DNA of 17,159 nucleotides, taken from contig CAYNDB010000049.1 in NCBI GenBank assembly GCA_964395915.1, positions 1-17,159 on the forward strand, given 5' to 3'. Numbering within the stretch: the stretch's first letter is position 1; every line of letters starts with the position of its first letter. Made by a program: the position numbers and the translations under genes. This DNA is from CAYNDB01 sp964395915. GTDB lineage: Bacteria; Nitrospinota_A; UBA7883; JAJRTC01. The notes below the pieces were generated by a model that ran no database searches, was not told where the DNA came from, and saw only the letters and a program-made list of their open reading frames with translations. Shown piece by piece: positions 1 to 7,367 of the stretch.

Positions 1-2
1 AG

Positions 3-80
3 ATACTGGTGCAGGCCGCGACGGCCATTTTGGCTCAGGCCAACCTGGTGCCGCAGACTGTTCTGCAGCTGCTCGGATAA
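3..80 (+). CDS. fliC: Flagellin, C-terminal end (partial)
   Basis: Only the last 25 codons and the TAA stop (78-80) are in the window; the gene starts to the left. The reading frame gives a short helical tail containing AILAQANLVPQTVLQLLG. This matches the conserved flagellin C-terminus (typically ...AMLAQANQ.PQ.VL.LL.), which packs in the D0 core of the filament and is the part recognised by the FliS chaperone. The fliD and fliS genes directly downstream support the call. The call rests on a short stretch plus context, so a flagellin-like paralogue cannot be excluded. It is read as one of the terminal coiled segments of the filament subunit, exported by the flagellar type III apparatus. Confidence 0.85.
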   Translation: MLVQAATAILAQANLVPQTVLQLLG

Positions 81-126
81 TAATTTCCAGTGAGATATCT
101 GGTTTAGAGGCTTGATAATCCATATA

Positions 127-163
127 GTGGCGTCCTGACCTTGACGAGGGGTCGGGTCGCCAC
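127..163 (+). terminator. Strong hairpin after flagellin, probable terminator
   Basis: The arms GTGGCGTCCTGACC and GGTCGGGTCGCCAC can pair over about 14 bp, with one T-T mismatch and one G-T wobble, around a loop of about 9 bases. The hairpin starts 46 bases after the flagellin stop. No T-run follows immediately, but a run of nine T lies at 203-211, about 40 bases further on. It is most likely the 3' end or stabilising hairpin of the flagellin mRNA. The distance to the T-run makes it a non-classical intrinsic terminator. Confidence 0.5.
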
Positions 164-255
164 CAATATGCCACGAGCTTCACTTTTAAGAAAATCAGCC
201 CGTTTTTTTTTCCTTCAAATAGCGACATAGTTGTTAATATAAGTAAAACAATGTG

Positions 256-276
256 TTACACAATATCCTTGTGTAA
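256..276. promoter_or_regulatory. Perfect 8-bp inverted repeat upstream of the fliD promoter (possible operator)
   Basis: TTACACAA, five bases (TATCC), then TTGTGTAA form a perfect 21-bp dyad. It ends 8 bases before the -35 element of the sigma-28-type promoter at 285-312. The arms are AT-rich, so it is unlikely to be a terminator. The position fits a dimeric DNA-binding regulator acting on fliDS. I do not recognise it as the site of a named regulator. Confidence 0.45.
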
Positions 277-284
277 ATAAAAAC

Positions 285-312
285 TAAAGCGATGAAACCT
301 CGTTTCCGATAA
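285..312 (+). promoter_or_regulatory. Sigma-28 (FliA)-type flagellar promoter for fliD-fliS
   Basis: TAAA at 285-288 and TCCGATAA at 305-312 are separated by 16 bases. The sigma-28 consensus is TAAA, about 15 bases, then GCCGATAA, so the -10 element matches 7 of 8 positions and the spacer is one base long. Transcription should begin near 320, leaving a leader of about 43 bases before the fliD ATG. A class III flagellar promoter is expected for filament cap and chaperone genes, so sequence and context agree. Confidence 0.75.
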
Positions 313-362
313 GTTAATCAAGCTATCAGTTCTTGTTTAACGTTATTAGGATAAATTGACCC

Positions 363-1979
363 ATGGCTTTTGCTGTCGACGGTCTTGTTTCGGGGTTGGA
401 CACCACCAGTATAATAAGCCAGCTAATAAACCTTGAACGCCGCCCAATAACACTGCTTGAGAACAAACAGGTAACCCTTGGCGAACAGCAGACCGCATGG
501 CAAGAGGTAAGCAAAAAGCTGTTAAGCTTTGAATCATCCGCAAAAGCCATAAGCACTTCGGCCACGTTTGCGTCTCGTACAGGAAAATTCAATAGCAGCA
601 GTTCCACTGGTGGCTCGGTGCTATCTTTGATTACAGGGTCGGATGTGTCCGCAGGATCATACAATATAGTCGTTTCGCAACTTGCTGACGCCGAGAAATC
701 GACTTCGAACGCGCATAGTAGCTCAACAACCGCGCTTGGCGCCTCCGGGACGATAACCATTGATGGCCCTGCAGGCATTACAAACGTTACTGTTAATCTT
801 GCTGACACGCTTAATGATATCAGGGATAACATAAACAATTCCGGAGCTTCGGCGACCGTTACAGTTATCGACATAGGCACGTCATCCAGTCCTTCCTACC
901 GACTTGTCGTTACCGGCAATGACACAGGCTCTACCAATAGCTTTACTATTACAGACGCGACAGATGGCGCTACCGATATAACCTTTACGGAAAATCAGGC
1001 CGCTCAGGACGCAACGTTTACGATTGACAATATCAGCGTCACAAAAGACTCGAACACAGTGACGGGTGTTATATCAGGCGCAACGATAAACCTGGAAACA
1101 ATCGGGTCGGGAGCCATATCTTTTACGAACGATACTTCCGGAACCCTCGATAAGATCCAGACATTCGTAGACAGTTATAACGATGTTATGGATTATATAA
1201 GGGAGCAGTTTAGTTATGACCAGTCGAAGGATACCAAAGGCGCGCTGTTCGGGAATGTGTCCCTCGAAACTATTCAGTCCCAGCTTCGGTCCATTGTATC
1301 CGATACTGTCCCGGGGATTGACACGACAGATTCGAGTAACCTTTCAGCTTTGTCTCAAATAGGCATTCTCACTAATAGTGAAAACAAGCTGGAAATAAAC
1401 GTCTCCAAGCTTACCGATATGCTGGTAGACCGTTTTTCTGACGTTCAGGACCTATTTGTTCCTTCAGGAAGCGGAACGTACACATTTGTCAGCGCGACAG
1501 GCTTTACGCAAGGGGGCGCATATTCCACCCAGGTAGTAGACGATGGCTCTGGCAATGCGCTCCTCCAGCTACAGCTGAGCGGGTCTTCAGAGTGGATTTC
1601 TCTTACGCAGAGCGGCAATTTTGCGCTGGGTCAAAATGATACTGCCCTGGAAGGTCTAATCATAAGAACAGGAACTATTACGATTAATGATACGGGTTCT
1701 ATGAGAATTGCGGTTGGAGTGGCGCAGAGCGTTGCGACTTATACCTCGTCATACACGGAGTTTTCGACTGAAGGCCTGATATTCAACCAAAATGACAGTA
1801 TCAAAAATCAGGATAGAGAAATACAAAAGCAAATTGATGATCTTGAAGAGCGAGTTGCAAAAAAAGGAGAGGATTTGAGAACGAAGTTCGCCAATCTCGA
1901 AACTTTACTGGCCAAGCTGGTTTCTGAGCAGAGTTATCTGGATTCACAATTGGCAAACCTTTCAAAAGGGTGGAAATAA
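363..1979 (+). CDS. fliD: Flagellar filament cap / hook-associated protein 2 FliD
   Basis: This 538-residue protein is the distal cap of the flagellar filament, which folds and places flagellin subunits as they leave the export channel. The N-terminus (VDGLVSGLDTTSIISQLINL, from residue 5) is the classic FliD_N signature, running to about residue 110. The middle carries the family segment with TIDNISVTKDSNTVTGVISG (220-239), and LSQIGILTNSENKLEI (330-345) marks FliD_C. The last 55 residues are a heptad-like coiled coil (about 484-538), as in other FliD proteins that pack as D0. There are no cysteines, which is usual for exported flagellar proteins. The start is supported by TTAGGATAA about 12 bases upstream, a slightly long spacing. 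fliS follows 39 bases downstream, so the two probably form one transcript from the sigma-28 promoter. Confidence 0.96.
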   Translation: MAFAVDGLVSGLDTTSIISQLINLERRPITLLENKQVTLGEQQTAWQEVSKKLLSFESSAKAISTSATFASRTGKFNSSSSTGGSVLSLITGSDVSAGSYNIVVSQLADAEKSTSNAHSSSTTALGASGTITIDGPAGITNVTVNLADTLNDIRDNINNSGASATVTVIDIGTSSSPSYRLVVTGNDTGSTNSFTITDATDGATDITFTENQAAQDATFTIDNISVTKDSNTVTGVISGATINLETIGSGAISFTNDTSGTLDKIQTFVDSYNDVMDYIREQFSYDQSKDTKGALFGNVSLETIQSQLRSIVSDTVPGIDTTDSSNLSALSQIGILTNSENKLEINVSKLTDMLVDRFSDVQDLFVPSGSGTYTFVSATGFTQGGAYSTQVVDDGSGNALLQLQLSGSSEWISLTQSGNFALGQNDTALEGLIIRTGTITINDTGSMRIAVGVAQSVATYTSSYTEFSTEGLIFNQNDSIKNQDREIQKQIDDLEERVAKKGEDLRTKFANLETLLAKLVSEQSYLDSQLANLSKGWK

Positions 1980-2018
1980 CGTTTAGCTAACGGTTTAGTT
2001 CTAAAAAGGAGAAATTGC

Positions 2019-2453
2019 ATGTATGGAAATGGCAGACCAAACGCTTACCAGGCCACACAAGTATCCACGGTAAGTAAATCGAAACTTATTCTGCTAATGT
2101 ACGATGGCGCTATCCGTTTCATTGGTAAAGCCAAAGAAACAATTGATAAAAATGATATAGCGGGCCGTGGTATTTTTATAAGCAAGGCGCAAAAGATTAT
2201 TGATGAGTTAAATGGAGCTTTGGATCCTCAAAAAGGAGGCGCTGTGGCCGAGAATCTTTCCAAGGTTTACCTTGAGGTTTCAAGAAACCTTACCGAAGCG
2301 AATATCTCCGGCGATAAAAAGCATCTTGACGCCGCTGATACCATGCTCAATAGTCTTAGGGAGGCGTGGGACGAGATTATCAATAGACCAAATCAGCCAA
2401 AGGACAACCCAAACTCCTCGGAGCGCGGTCCTGGCGTGGCTCTTAGTTGCTGA
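2019..2453 (+). CDS. fliS: Flagellar secretion chaperone FliS
   Basis: This 144-residue protein is the cytoplasmic chaperone that holds flagellin (mainly its C-terminal D0 helix) unfolded for export. The N-terminal block NAYQATQVSTVSKSKLILLM followed by YDGAIRFI is diagnostic of FliS, and the rest is predicted all-helical, as in the family's four-helix bundle. After about residue 122 the tail (NRPNQPKDNPNSSERG...) is polar, probably disordered and somewhat longer than usual. The start has a strong Shine-Dalgarno sequence (AAAAAGGAG, 6 bases before ATG). It lies directly after fliD, the common fliD-fliS order, and no fliT-like gene follows. Confidence 0.95.
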   Translation: MYGNGRPNAYQATQVSTVSKSKLILLMYDGAIRFIGKAKETIDKNDIAGRGIFISKAQKIIDELNGALDPQKGGAVAENLSKVYLEVSRNLTEANISGDKKHLDAADTMLNSLREAWDEIINRPNQPKDNPNSSERGPGVALSC

Positions 2454-2485
2454 GCTTTTTCATACCACAATTTTTGTAAACTTTC

Positions 2486-2511
2486 GGGGATGGGCAAATA
2501 CGCTCATCCCC
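2486..2511 (+). terminator. Hairpin ending the fliD-fliS transcript
   Basis: GGGGATGGGC (2486-2495) pairs with GCTCATCCCC (2502-2511) over 10 bp with one G-T wobble and a 6-base loop (AAATAC). It begins 32 bases after the fliS stop. The following TTGCCTTTCG is only moderately T-rich, so it is an imperfect intrinsic terminator. The ATG at 2490, which would add 34 residues to UvrB, lies inside the 5' arm of this hairpin. That argues against using it as the uvrB start. Confidence 0.6.
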
Positions 2512-2579
2512 TTGCCTTTCGTCGTTCCACTCATTTTCGCCATGAAAGCTATTATTGGAGCTCCCCGTACGCCATCGGA

Positions 2580-2585
2580 TATACT
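2580..2585 (+). promoter_or_regulatory. -10 element placed for a leaderless uvrB transcript
   Basis: TATACT (2580-2585) matches the sigma-70 -10 consensus at 5 of 6 positions and is followed by exactly six bases before the uvrB ATG at 2592. If transcription starts seven bases after the hexamer, +1 is the A of the start codon. There is no Shine-Dalgarno sequence before the ATG. The -35 region is weak: TTGGAG at 2555-2560 with a 19-base spacer. The arrangement is the TANNNT-N6-ATG pattern of leaderless genes. Confidence 0.5.
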
Positions 2586-2591
2586 GTTTTA

Positions 2592-4580
2592 ATGGGGAAA
2601 AAATTTAAACTGGTCTCCGATTTTGAGCCGAAAGGAGACCAGCCAGACGCAATAAATGAACTTACAAAAGGAATACGCTCCGGCGCAAGGAATCAGGTTC
2701 TGCTCGGTGTTACCGGGTCTGGGAAAACATTTTCCATCGCTCATGTCATAGAAAAAGTTCAGAAGACCACATTGGTAGTCGCTCATAACAAGACTCTGGC
2801 CGCGCAACTTTATTCAGAATTCAAGTCGTTTTTTCCGGAAAACGCGGTTGAGTATTTTGTCTCTTATTACGACTATTATCAGCCGGAGGCTTATCTTCCA
2901 AGAACTGGAACGTATATAGAAAAAGACGCGTCAATAAATGATGAAATAGAAAAAATGCGGCATTCGGCTACCATGTCGTTACTGGAGAGACGCGACGTGA
3001 TAATAGTGGCGTCGGTGTCATGCATCTATGGCCTTGGTTCGCCAGAGCTCTATTATGGAATGAGGACACGAATCGAGCGTGGCATGGCTATTGAGCGTGA
3101 TGGTCTTTTGGAGTCGCTTGTTAATATTCAATACGAGCGCAACAACATAGATTTCAAGCGGGGGACGTTCCGGGTGATGGGGGATGTGGTCGAAATATTA
3201 CCCATATATTCAGAAGACGCCATTCGGGTTGAGTTTTTCGGAGATGAGGTGGACGCTATCAGCAGGGTTGACCCGTTGACGGGGAAAATTTTGGAGAAAC
3301 TCGATCAGGTAAACATCTATCCCGGCTCTCACTATGTGACCACTCTGGAAGTAAAAGAGAGGGCGCTTAGGGAAATAAGAGAGGAAATGTTGCAAGTGTC
3401 CGCCGAGTTCAGGTCTCAAAACAAGCTTATCGAAGCGCAGAGAATCGAAGAACGCACAATGGCGGATATTGAAATGATTAAAGCCATAGGTTATTGCAAC
3501 GGTATCGAAAACTATTCCCGCTACCTCTCCGGCAGAAAACCAGGGGAGGCTCCGCCAACATTAATGGAGTATTTGCCAAAAGACTCGCTTCTGATAATTG
3601 ACGAGAGCCACCAGACAACCCCACAGCTCGGGGCCATGATAAAAGGAGACAGGTCGAGAAAGAGCTCTCTTGTGGGGCACGGGTTTCGTCTTCCGTCCGC
3701 TTATGACAACAGGCCGTTGTCTTTTGAGGAGTTTACACAACTTCAGCCGCAAACGATATTCGTCTCCGCTACTCCCGCTGAATATGAGCTGAAACAATCC
3801 GGAGGAATTATAGTTGAGCAAGTGGTTCGCCCTACAGGGCTTTTAGATCCTGAGATAGATATTCGCCCTGTCGGCAGCCAGGTGGACGACCTTCTCGAGG
3901 AGGCAAGGGCGCGAGCGGAAAATAACCAGCGCATCCTTGTAACTTGCATGACAAAACGTCAGGCTGAAGATCTGACCGACTATTTTCAGGGGCTTGGCGT
4001 GCGAGCGCGGTATCTTCATTCCGATATAAACACGCTTCAGCGCATGTCCATAATTCAGGACCTCAGGATGGGTGAGTTTGACGTTCTTATAGGTATTAAC
4101 CTTTTACGAGAAGGTTTGGATATCCCGGAGGTTAGCCTTGTGGCCATACTTAACGCGGATATGGAAGGTTTTTTGCGATCCGAGACATCTTTGATACAGA
4201 CTTCGGGCAGGGCGGCCAGAAACGTTCATGGGAAAGTAATTATGTATGCGGATAAAGTGACAGGCTCCATGCGCCGAGCTATGGAGGAAACAGAGCGTCG
4301 CCGCGAAATTCAGGACATATACAATAAAAAACATAACATCACCCCGGAAAGCATAAAGAAAAAAATACATGGGGCGCTAACATCCGTTTATGAAGGGGAT
4401 TATGTGACTATCCCCAGGGCGGAGGAGGAGTCGCTTGAGTTTATGCCCATTGAGAGGATAGATAAGCGCATATCTGAATATGAGGCTTTAATGAAAAAGT
4501 CAGCCAGGGACCTGGATTTTGAAAGCGCCGCAAAATTCAGGGACAAGATCAGGAAGCTGAGGAAGCTTGAGATGGTATGA
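2592..4580 (+). CDS. uvrB: Excision nuclease ABC subunit B (UvrB)
   Basis: UvrB is the damage-verifying helicase-like subunit of nucleotide excision repair. It is loaded by UvrA and then recruits UvrC for the two incisions. With the start at 2592 the protein has 662 residues, the usual UvrB size. Visible are Walker A GVTGSGKT (39-46), the damage-probing beta-hairpin around YYDYYQPEAYLPRTGTYIEK (92-111), DESH Walker B (337-340), VSATP (391-395), helicase motif VI QTSGRAARN (536-544) and a C-terminal UVR domain (about 622-657) that contacts UvrC. The frame stays open upstream to an ATG at 2490. The family N-terminus (GDQPDAI about 15 residues in) and the hairpin at 2486-2511 favour 2592. No Shine-Dalgarno sequence is present (see the -10 element at 2580). 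uvrC lies about 7 kb away on the other strand, and uvrA is not in the window. Confidence 0.97.
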   Translation: MGKKFKLVSDFEPKGDQPDAINELTKGIRSGARNQVLLGVTGSGKTFSIAHVIEKVQKTTLVVAHNKTLAAQLYSEFKSFFPENAVEYFVSYYDYYQPEAYLPRTGTYIEKDASINDEIEKMRHSATMSLLERRDVIIVASVSCIYGLGSPELYYGMRTRIERGMAIERDGLLESLVNIQYERNNIDFKRGTFRVMGDVVEILPIYSEDAIRVEFFGDEVDAISRVDPLTGKILEKLDQVNIYPGSHYVTTLEVKERALREIREEMLQVSAEFRSQNKLIEAQRIEERTMADIEMIKAIGYCNGIENYSRYLSGRKPGEAPPTLMEYLPKDSLLIIDESHQTTPQLGAMIKGDRSRKSSLVGHGFRLPSAYDNRPLSFEEFTQLQPQTIFVSATPAEYELKQSGGIIVEQVVRPTGLLDPEIDIRPVGSQVDDLLEEARARAENNQRILVTCMTKRQAEDLTDYFQGLGVRARYLHSDINTLQRMSIIQDLRMGEFDVLIGINLLREGLDIPEVSLVAILNADMEGFLRSETSLIQTSGRAARNVHGKVIMYADKVTGSMRRAMEETERRREIQDIYNKKHNITPESIKKKIHGALTSVYEGDYVTIPRAEEESLEFMPIERIDKRISEYEALMKKSARDLDFESAAKFRDKIRKLRKLEMV

Positions 4581-4789
4581 GCGGCATCCTGTTTCGGTTT
4601 GATATATAACCCCCGCTAAAATATGACGGTAGGCGAGAAGGGTGTTGTTTTATAATAAGTCGTTAGAAGTATTGCGCCATTTTTCAGCTGGGGCTGGTTA
4701 GTGGGGGAAATATTGTAATAACGAGGAAATCTATAATAACCTGAACAGGCTGGACTTTTTGATGGCAACCTTTCCGGATTTAACTCTAA
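4581..4789 (+). promoter_or_regulatory. Leader/promoter region of the HEAT-cyclase gene
   Basis: This 209-base gap holds two perfect TATAAT hexamers, at 4651-4656 and 4732-4737. Neither has a convincing -35 element at the right distance. The gene downstream has no Shine-Dalgarno sequence. A possible 11-codon ORF (ATG at 4762, TGA at 4795-4797) overlaps its start codon in another frame, which could couple translation but has no ribosome site of its own. I see no clear terminator for uvrB here. Confidence 0.3.
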
Positions 4790-6880
4790 ATGTTTGAAAG
4801 ATCCAAGATAAAAAGACTGCTTTCCCAGTACCCTCGGGCTGAAGAAGCTGAACGAAAGGCGCTTCTGGAAAAGCTGGCGTCTTTTGGCGGCATATCAGTC
4901 AATATGGTCGCAGATGAGCTTAGATATAACCGCTTGCTCTATACGGACGCGGTAGAAATCTTTCAGGCCATTTATAAAAATGATCATCAGGAGACTTTTA
5001 TAAAGGGGCTTGGGGACACAAAAGAGAACATAAGGGACCTCTTCAAGGAGACCATACAAAAGCTGGGTAAAGGGGCCGTGGTTTCCTCCCTTGTGGATCA
5101 TCTCACCGACGAAGATCATATGGTGCGCAAGATGGTTGCGGACATCCTGATAGAGCTTAACGACGCGTCCATCGTTTCAAGGATTGTTCCACTTACCGGG
5201 CATGACAGTAAGGATGTGAAGAAAACCGCAATGGATGTTCTTTCTTCACTGAAAACCGACAGGTCTGCAGAAGCTATTATCCCGCTGCTTGATGACTCCG
5301 ATTCGTGGATAAGGCGAAAAGCTGTCGAGGCTTTATGCCGATTGAAAGACAAAAGCGTTCTTCAAAGGCTTTTGGATCAGATGTTGAAGGATAACGACCC
5401 GGTTATCACGAGAGCCGTACTTGAGACCATCGGCCAGATTGGCGGGCCTGAGCATGCCAAAAGCTTGCTGAAACTGGTGCAAAGCCAGGACCTGGTGTCG
5501 CGACAGAGAGCGACCGAGGCTGTTATTAAACTGGCGGACTCATCTATCGTGATGGACATAATGGAGCTAATAGCAAATGAAGATGTGAACGTGCGCCGAA
5601 ACGCAGTGTCTATTCTGGACGGGATAAAAGACCCGAGAGCCGCAAGCGCTCTTGTGAAGGCGTTAAAAGACGGCGACTGGTGGGTGCGCGAACTGGCCAC
5701 CGACGCGTTGAGCGAGCTTGGCGGAGGAAAGATAAGCAAGATGATCATGTCTTTGCTGAATGACAAGGATGAATATGTTCGCCGTTGCGCCGTTGAGTTT
5801 TATTGCAGAGTTAAAGATCCGTCGGTGTATGACGCGTTGATAGGGTTGCTTGAGGACGAAGACTGGTGGGTGCGTGAAAAAGCTATCATGGCTCTGGGGC
5901 TTATCGGTGATCCCAACGCTATAGAGAACATCGTAAAGCTTATGGGTGACAGGGAGGTTAAATGGGCCGTGCCGAAAGCTTTGGGTATGATCGGCGGGGA
6001 CGAGGCGATCAAGCCTTTGGCAAAGCTGTTAAAGGATTCACAGAAACAGGTGCGTCTGGAAGCTTTGCGAGGAATAAGCAGGATAGAAGGTGATACGGCG
6101 CTATTGTTTATAAAATCCGCCGTTTTGGACAATGACGCGCAAATACAGGAAGAAGCCCTTAAGACTTTGCGGGAGCTGACAGGCAGTATATGGCTGGTTG
6201 ATGATGTGCGCAATGAAATGAAAGAGCAGGGAGCAAGCGAAGCTTTTGATGAAATAGTCGGCGAAAAAACAATAAAAACCGGTGACCTTTTAACGGAGTC
6301 CATATTGGTTGTGGATATTTGCCAATCGACGGATGCCGCCAGCGCGTATGGCGACCACGCCGTATTCGAGTTCATGAAGAGCTTGAAAGATATTATTTCC
6401 CCAATCGCCAAAGATGAGCGGATGACTTATATGAAAAGCACTGGCGATGGCTATATGATTACCTTCGACAACGTGGCAAGCTCCGCGCAAGTCGCCCTTA
6501 AGGCTCTGGAGATTGTGGCGTCACGCAACTCAGCTGTGGAAAAAAGAAAAAGAATAAACCTGCGGTTTGCCATAAATATTGGCGAAACAAGGGTTGATGA
6601 CCATGGAGACAGACTGGGCAATGCTGTGAACATGGCATTCCGTGTGGAAAGTGTTAAGAAAGAACAGATGGTCAAGGCTCCTGATGGAGATTTTGAAGAG
6701 ATGTCTGAGAAAAACAGGATTCTTCTTACAGAAACGGCTTACCAGCAATTGGCGGATGAGCCTAAATTTCAGGCTCGATTACTAGGATTTTTTGAACTCA
6801 AGGGGCTGGCCGGCCTGCACAGAATATATGAGATGTCTTTGCCGGAATATGTAAAGGGGTGGTTGGCGGCGCCAGATTAG
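4790..6880 (+). CDS. HEAT-repeat protein with C-terminal class III adenylyl cyclase domain
   Basis: This is a 696-residue soluble protein without a signal peptide or membrane segment. Residues about 85-470 are tandem HEAT/armadillo-like helical repeats of about 31 residues, with recurrent D-x-x-W-V-R or D-x-x-V-R-R turns (e.g. GDWWVRE 295-301, EDWWVRE 357-363). Residues 500-690 form a class III nucleotidyl cyclase catalytic domain. The metal-binding aspartates are D509 (VVDICQST) and D553 (STGDGYMITF). The purine-specifying pair is K549 and D607 (GDRLGNAVN), and the transition-state residues are N614 and R618. All are present, and Lys/Asp predicts ATP rather than GTP as substrate, so the product is likely cAMP made by a homodimer. 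The HEAT scaffold presumably senses a protein partner or regulates dimerisation. An in-frame TAA immediately precedes the ATG, so the start cannot lie upstream. The gene stands alone, and no cAMP receptor gene is in the window. Confidence 0.85.
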   Translation: MFERSKIKRLLSQYPRAEEAERKALLEKLASFGGISVNMVADELRYNRLLYTDAVEIFQAIYKNDHQETFIKGLGDTKENIRDLFKETIQKLGKGAVVSSLVDHLTDEDHMVRKMVADILIELNDASIVSRIVPLTGHDSKDVKKTAMDVLSSLKTDRSAEAIIPLLDDSDSWIRRKAVEALCRLKDKSVLQRLLDQMLKDNDPVITRAVLETIGQIGGPEHAKSLLKLVQSQDLVSRQRATEAVIKLADSSIVMDIMELIANEDVNVRRNAVSILDGIKDPRAASALVKALKDGDWWVRELATDALSELGGGKISKMIMSLLNDKDEYVRRCAVEFYCRVKDPSVYDALIGLLEDEDWWVREKAIMALGLIGDPNAIENIVKLMGDREVKWAVPKALGMIGGDEAIKPLAKLLKDSQKQVRLEALRGISRIEGDTALLFIKSAVLDNDAQIQEEALKTLRELTGSIWLVDDVRNEMKEQGASEAFDEIVGEKTIKTGDLLTESILVVDICQSTDAASAYGDHAVFEFMKSLKDIISPIAKDERMTYMKSTGDGYMITFDNVASSAQVALKALEIVASRNSAVEKRKRINLRFAINIGETRVDDHGDRLGNAVNMAFRVESVKKEQMVKAPDGDFEEMSEKNRILLTETAYQQLADEPKFQARLLGFFELKGLAGLHRIYEMSLPEYVKGWLAAPD

Positions 6881-6890
6881 GGAGCCGCGA

Positions 6891-6924
6891 AATAAAAAAC
6901 GGCGTCCACCCGCGATGGACGCCG
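6891..6924 (-). terminator. Intrinsic terminator of the cold-shock gene
   Basis: A perfect 9-bp GC-rich stem (CGGCGTCCA / TGGACGCCG, 6900-6924) with a 7-base loop is followed, reading the minus strand, by TTTTTTATT. This is a textbook intrinsic terminator 33 bases after the cold-shock gene stop. On the plus strand the same stem lies 19 bases after the HEAT-cyclase stop, and only a weak T-tract follows it, so it may act less efficiently in both directions. Confidence 0.85.
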
Positions 6925-6957
6925 CTTCTGATATTTTGGGCTTTCGAAAAAGTCAGA

Positions 6958-7167
6958 TCATACTTTCATGATCATAACGTTTTTGGCGTGCAACCCCTTA
7001 GGACCCTCGAATATTTCAAACTGAACATCCTCACCATCTTCAAGGGATTTGTAACCATCTCCCTCAATTGAGGTGTAGTGGACAAAAACGTCCTCATCTC
7101 GTCCCTCTTCGCGAATAAATCCGAACCCCTTAGAATTGTTGAACCACTTTACTTTTCCTGTAAGCAT
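6958..7167 (-). CDS. Cold-shock domain protein (CspA family)
   Basis: This 69-residue single-domain protein is an OB-fold RNA/ssDNA chaperone that melts mRNA structure. The start MLTGKVKWFNNSKGFGFI is the canonical Csp N-terminus. RNP1 is KGFGFI and RNP2 is VFVHYTSI. The usual charged and aromatic nucleic-acid-binding residues are present, and the length (about 65-70) is typical. The ATG at 7167 is chosen because AAGGGGG lies about 8 bases upstream and the family starts here. An upstream in-frame ATG at 7200 would add 11 unrelated residues. The gene has its own promoter (7368-7396) and a leader of about 190 bases with strong secondary structure, as known for cold-inducible csp genes. Whether this copy is cold-induced or constitutive cannot be told from sequence. 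Confidence 0.95.
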   Translation of the reverse strand: MLTGKVKWFNNSKGFGFIREEGRDEDVFVHYTSIEGDGYKSLEDGEDVQFEIFEGPKGLHAKNVMIMKV

Positions 7168-7262
7168 CGAAATATCCCCCTTAATACTTTCCCGGCACAA
7201 ACAACATATACAATCTCACCATAACAACCTTGTTACTAGCGAACCCAATTTTGCGGACCGTC

Positions 7263-7301
7263 TCGCCGATTTGCCGGGATATTGTACAATCACATCGGCG
7301 A
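7263..7301 (-). promoter_or_regulatory. Hairpin in the cold-shock gene 5' leader
   Basis: TCGCCGAT (7263-7270) and ATCGGCGA (7294-7301) form a perfect 8-bp stem. The loop itself contains the perfect palindrome ATTGTACAAT (7281-7290), so a two-tier hairpin can form. It lies inside the predicted untranslated leader of the csp mRNA, about 95 bases upstream of the start codon. A temperature-responsive structure is a reasonable inference because CspA leaders of this length refold in the cold. I see no conserved cold-box sequence. Confidence 0.4.
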
Positions 7302-7367
7302 AACAATAACTCCTACTAATACAGCCCAATACAGCTTTAGCCCCATAAGGCGATACTTATAACAGGT

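Noticed and set aside
127..163. REP-type repeat family linking the GC-rich hairpins at 127, 14457, 14568 and 16195
   Set aside because: The stems share GC richness but not sequence; no common core could be aligned.
326..880. 184-codon open frame antisense to fliD
   Set aside because: It is a shadow of the well-supported fliD gene; composition is repetitive in S/V/L and no family is recognisable.
2490..2591. N-terminal extension of UvrB from an upstream in-frame ATG
   Set aside because: The extra 34 residues do not resemble UvrB, the ATG is inside a terminator-like hairpin, and the family N-terminus starts at 2592.
2212..2592. 126-codon plus-strand frame overlapping fliS and the fliS-uvrB gap
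   Set aside because: It overlaps the fliS coding sequence in another frame, lacks a ribosome site and runs through the terminator hairpin.
4651..4656. TATAAT in the uvrB-HEAT-cyclase gap as a promoter
   Set aside because: No -35 hexamer or extended -10 at a usable distance; kept only as part of the general leader description.
5800..6411. 203-codon open frame antisense to the HEAT-cyclase gene
   Set aside because: It lies wholly within a conserved coding region on the other strand, is serine- and isoleucine-rich, and has no recognisable domain.
7168..7200. Eleven-residue N-terminal extension of the cold-shock protein
   Set aside because: The ribosome site AAGGGGG and the conserved Csp start point to the ATG at 7167.
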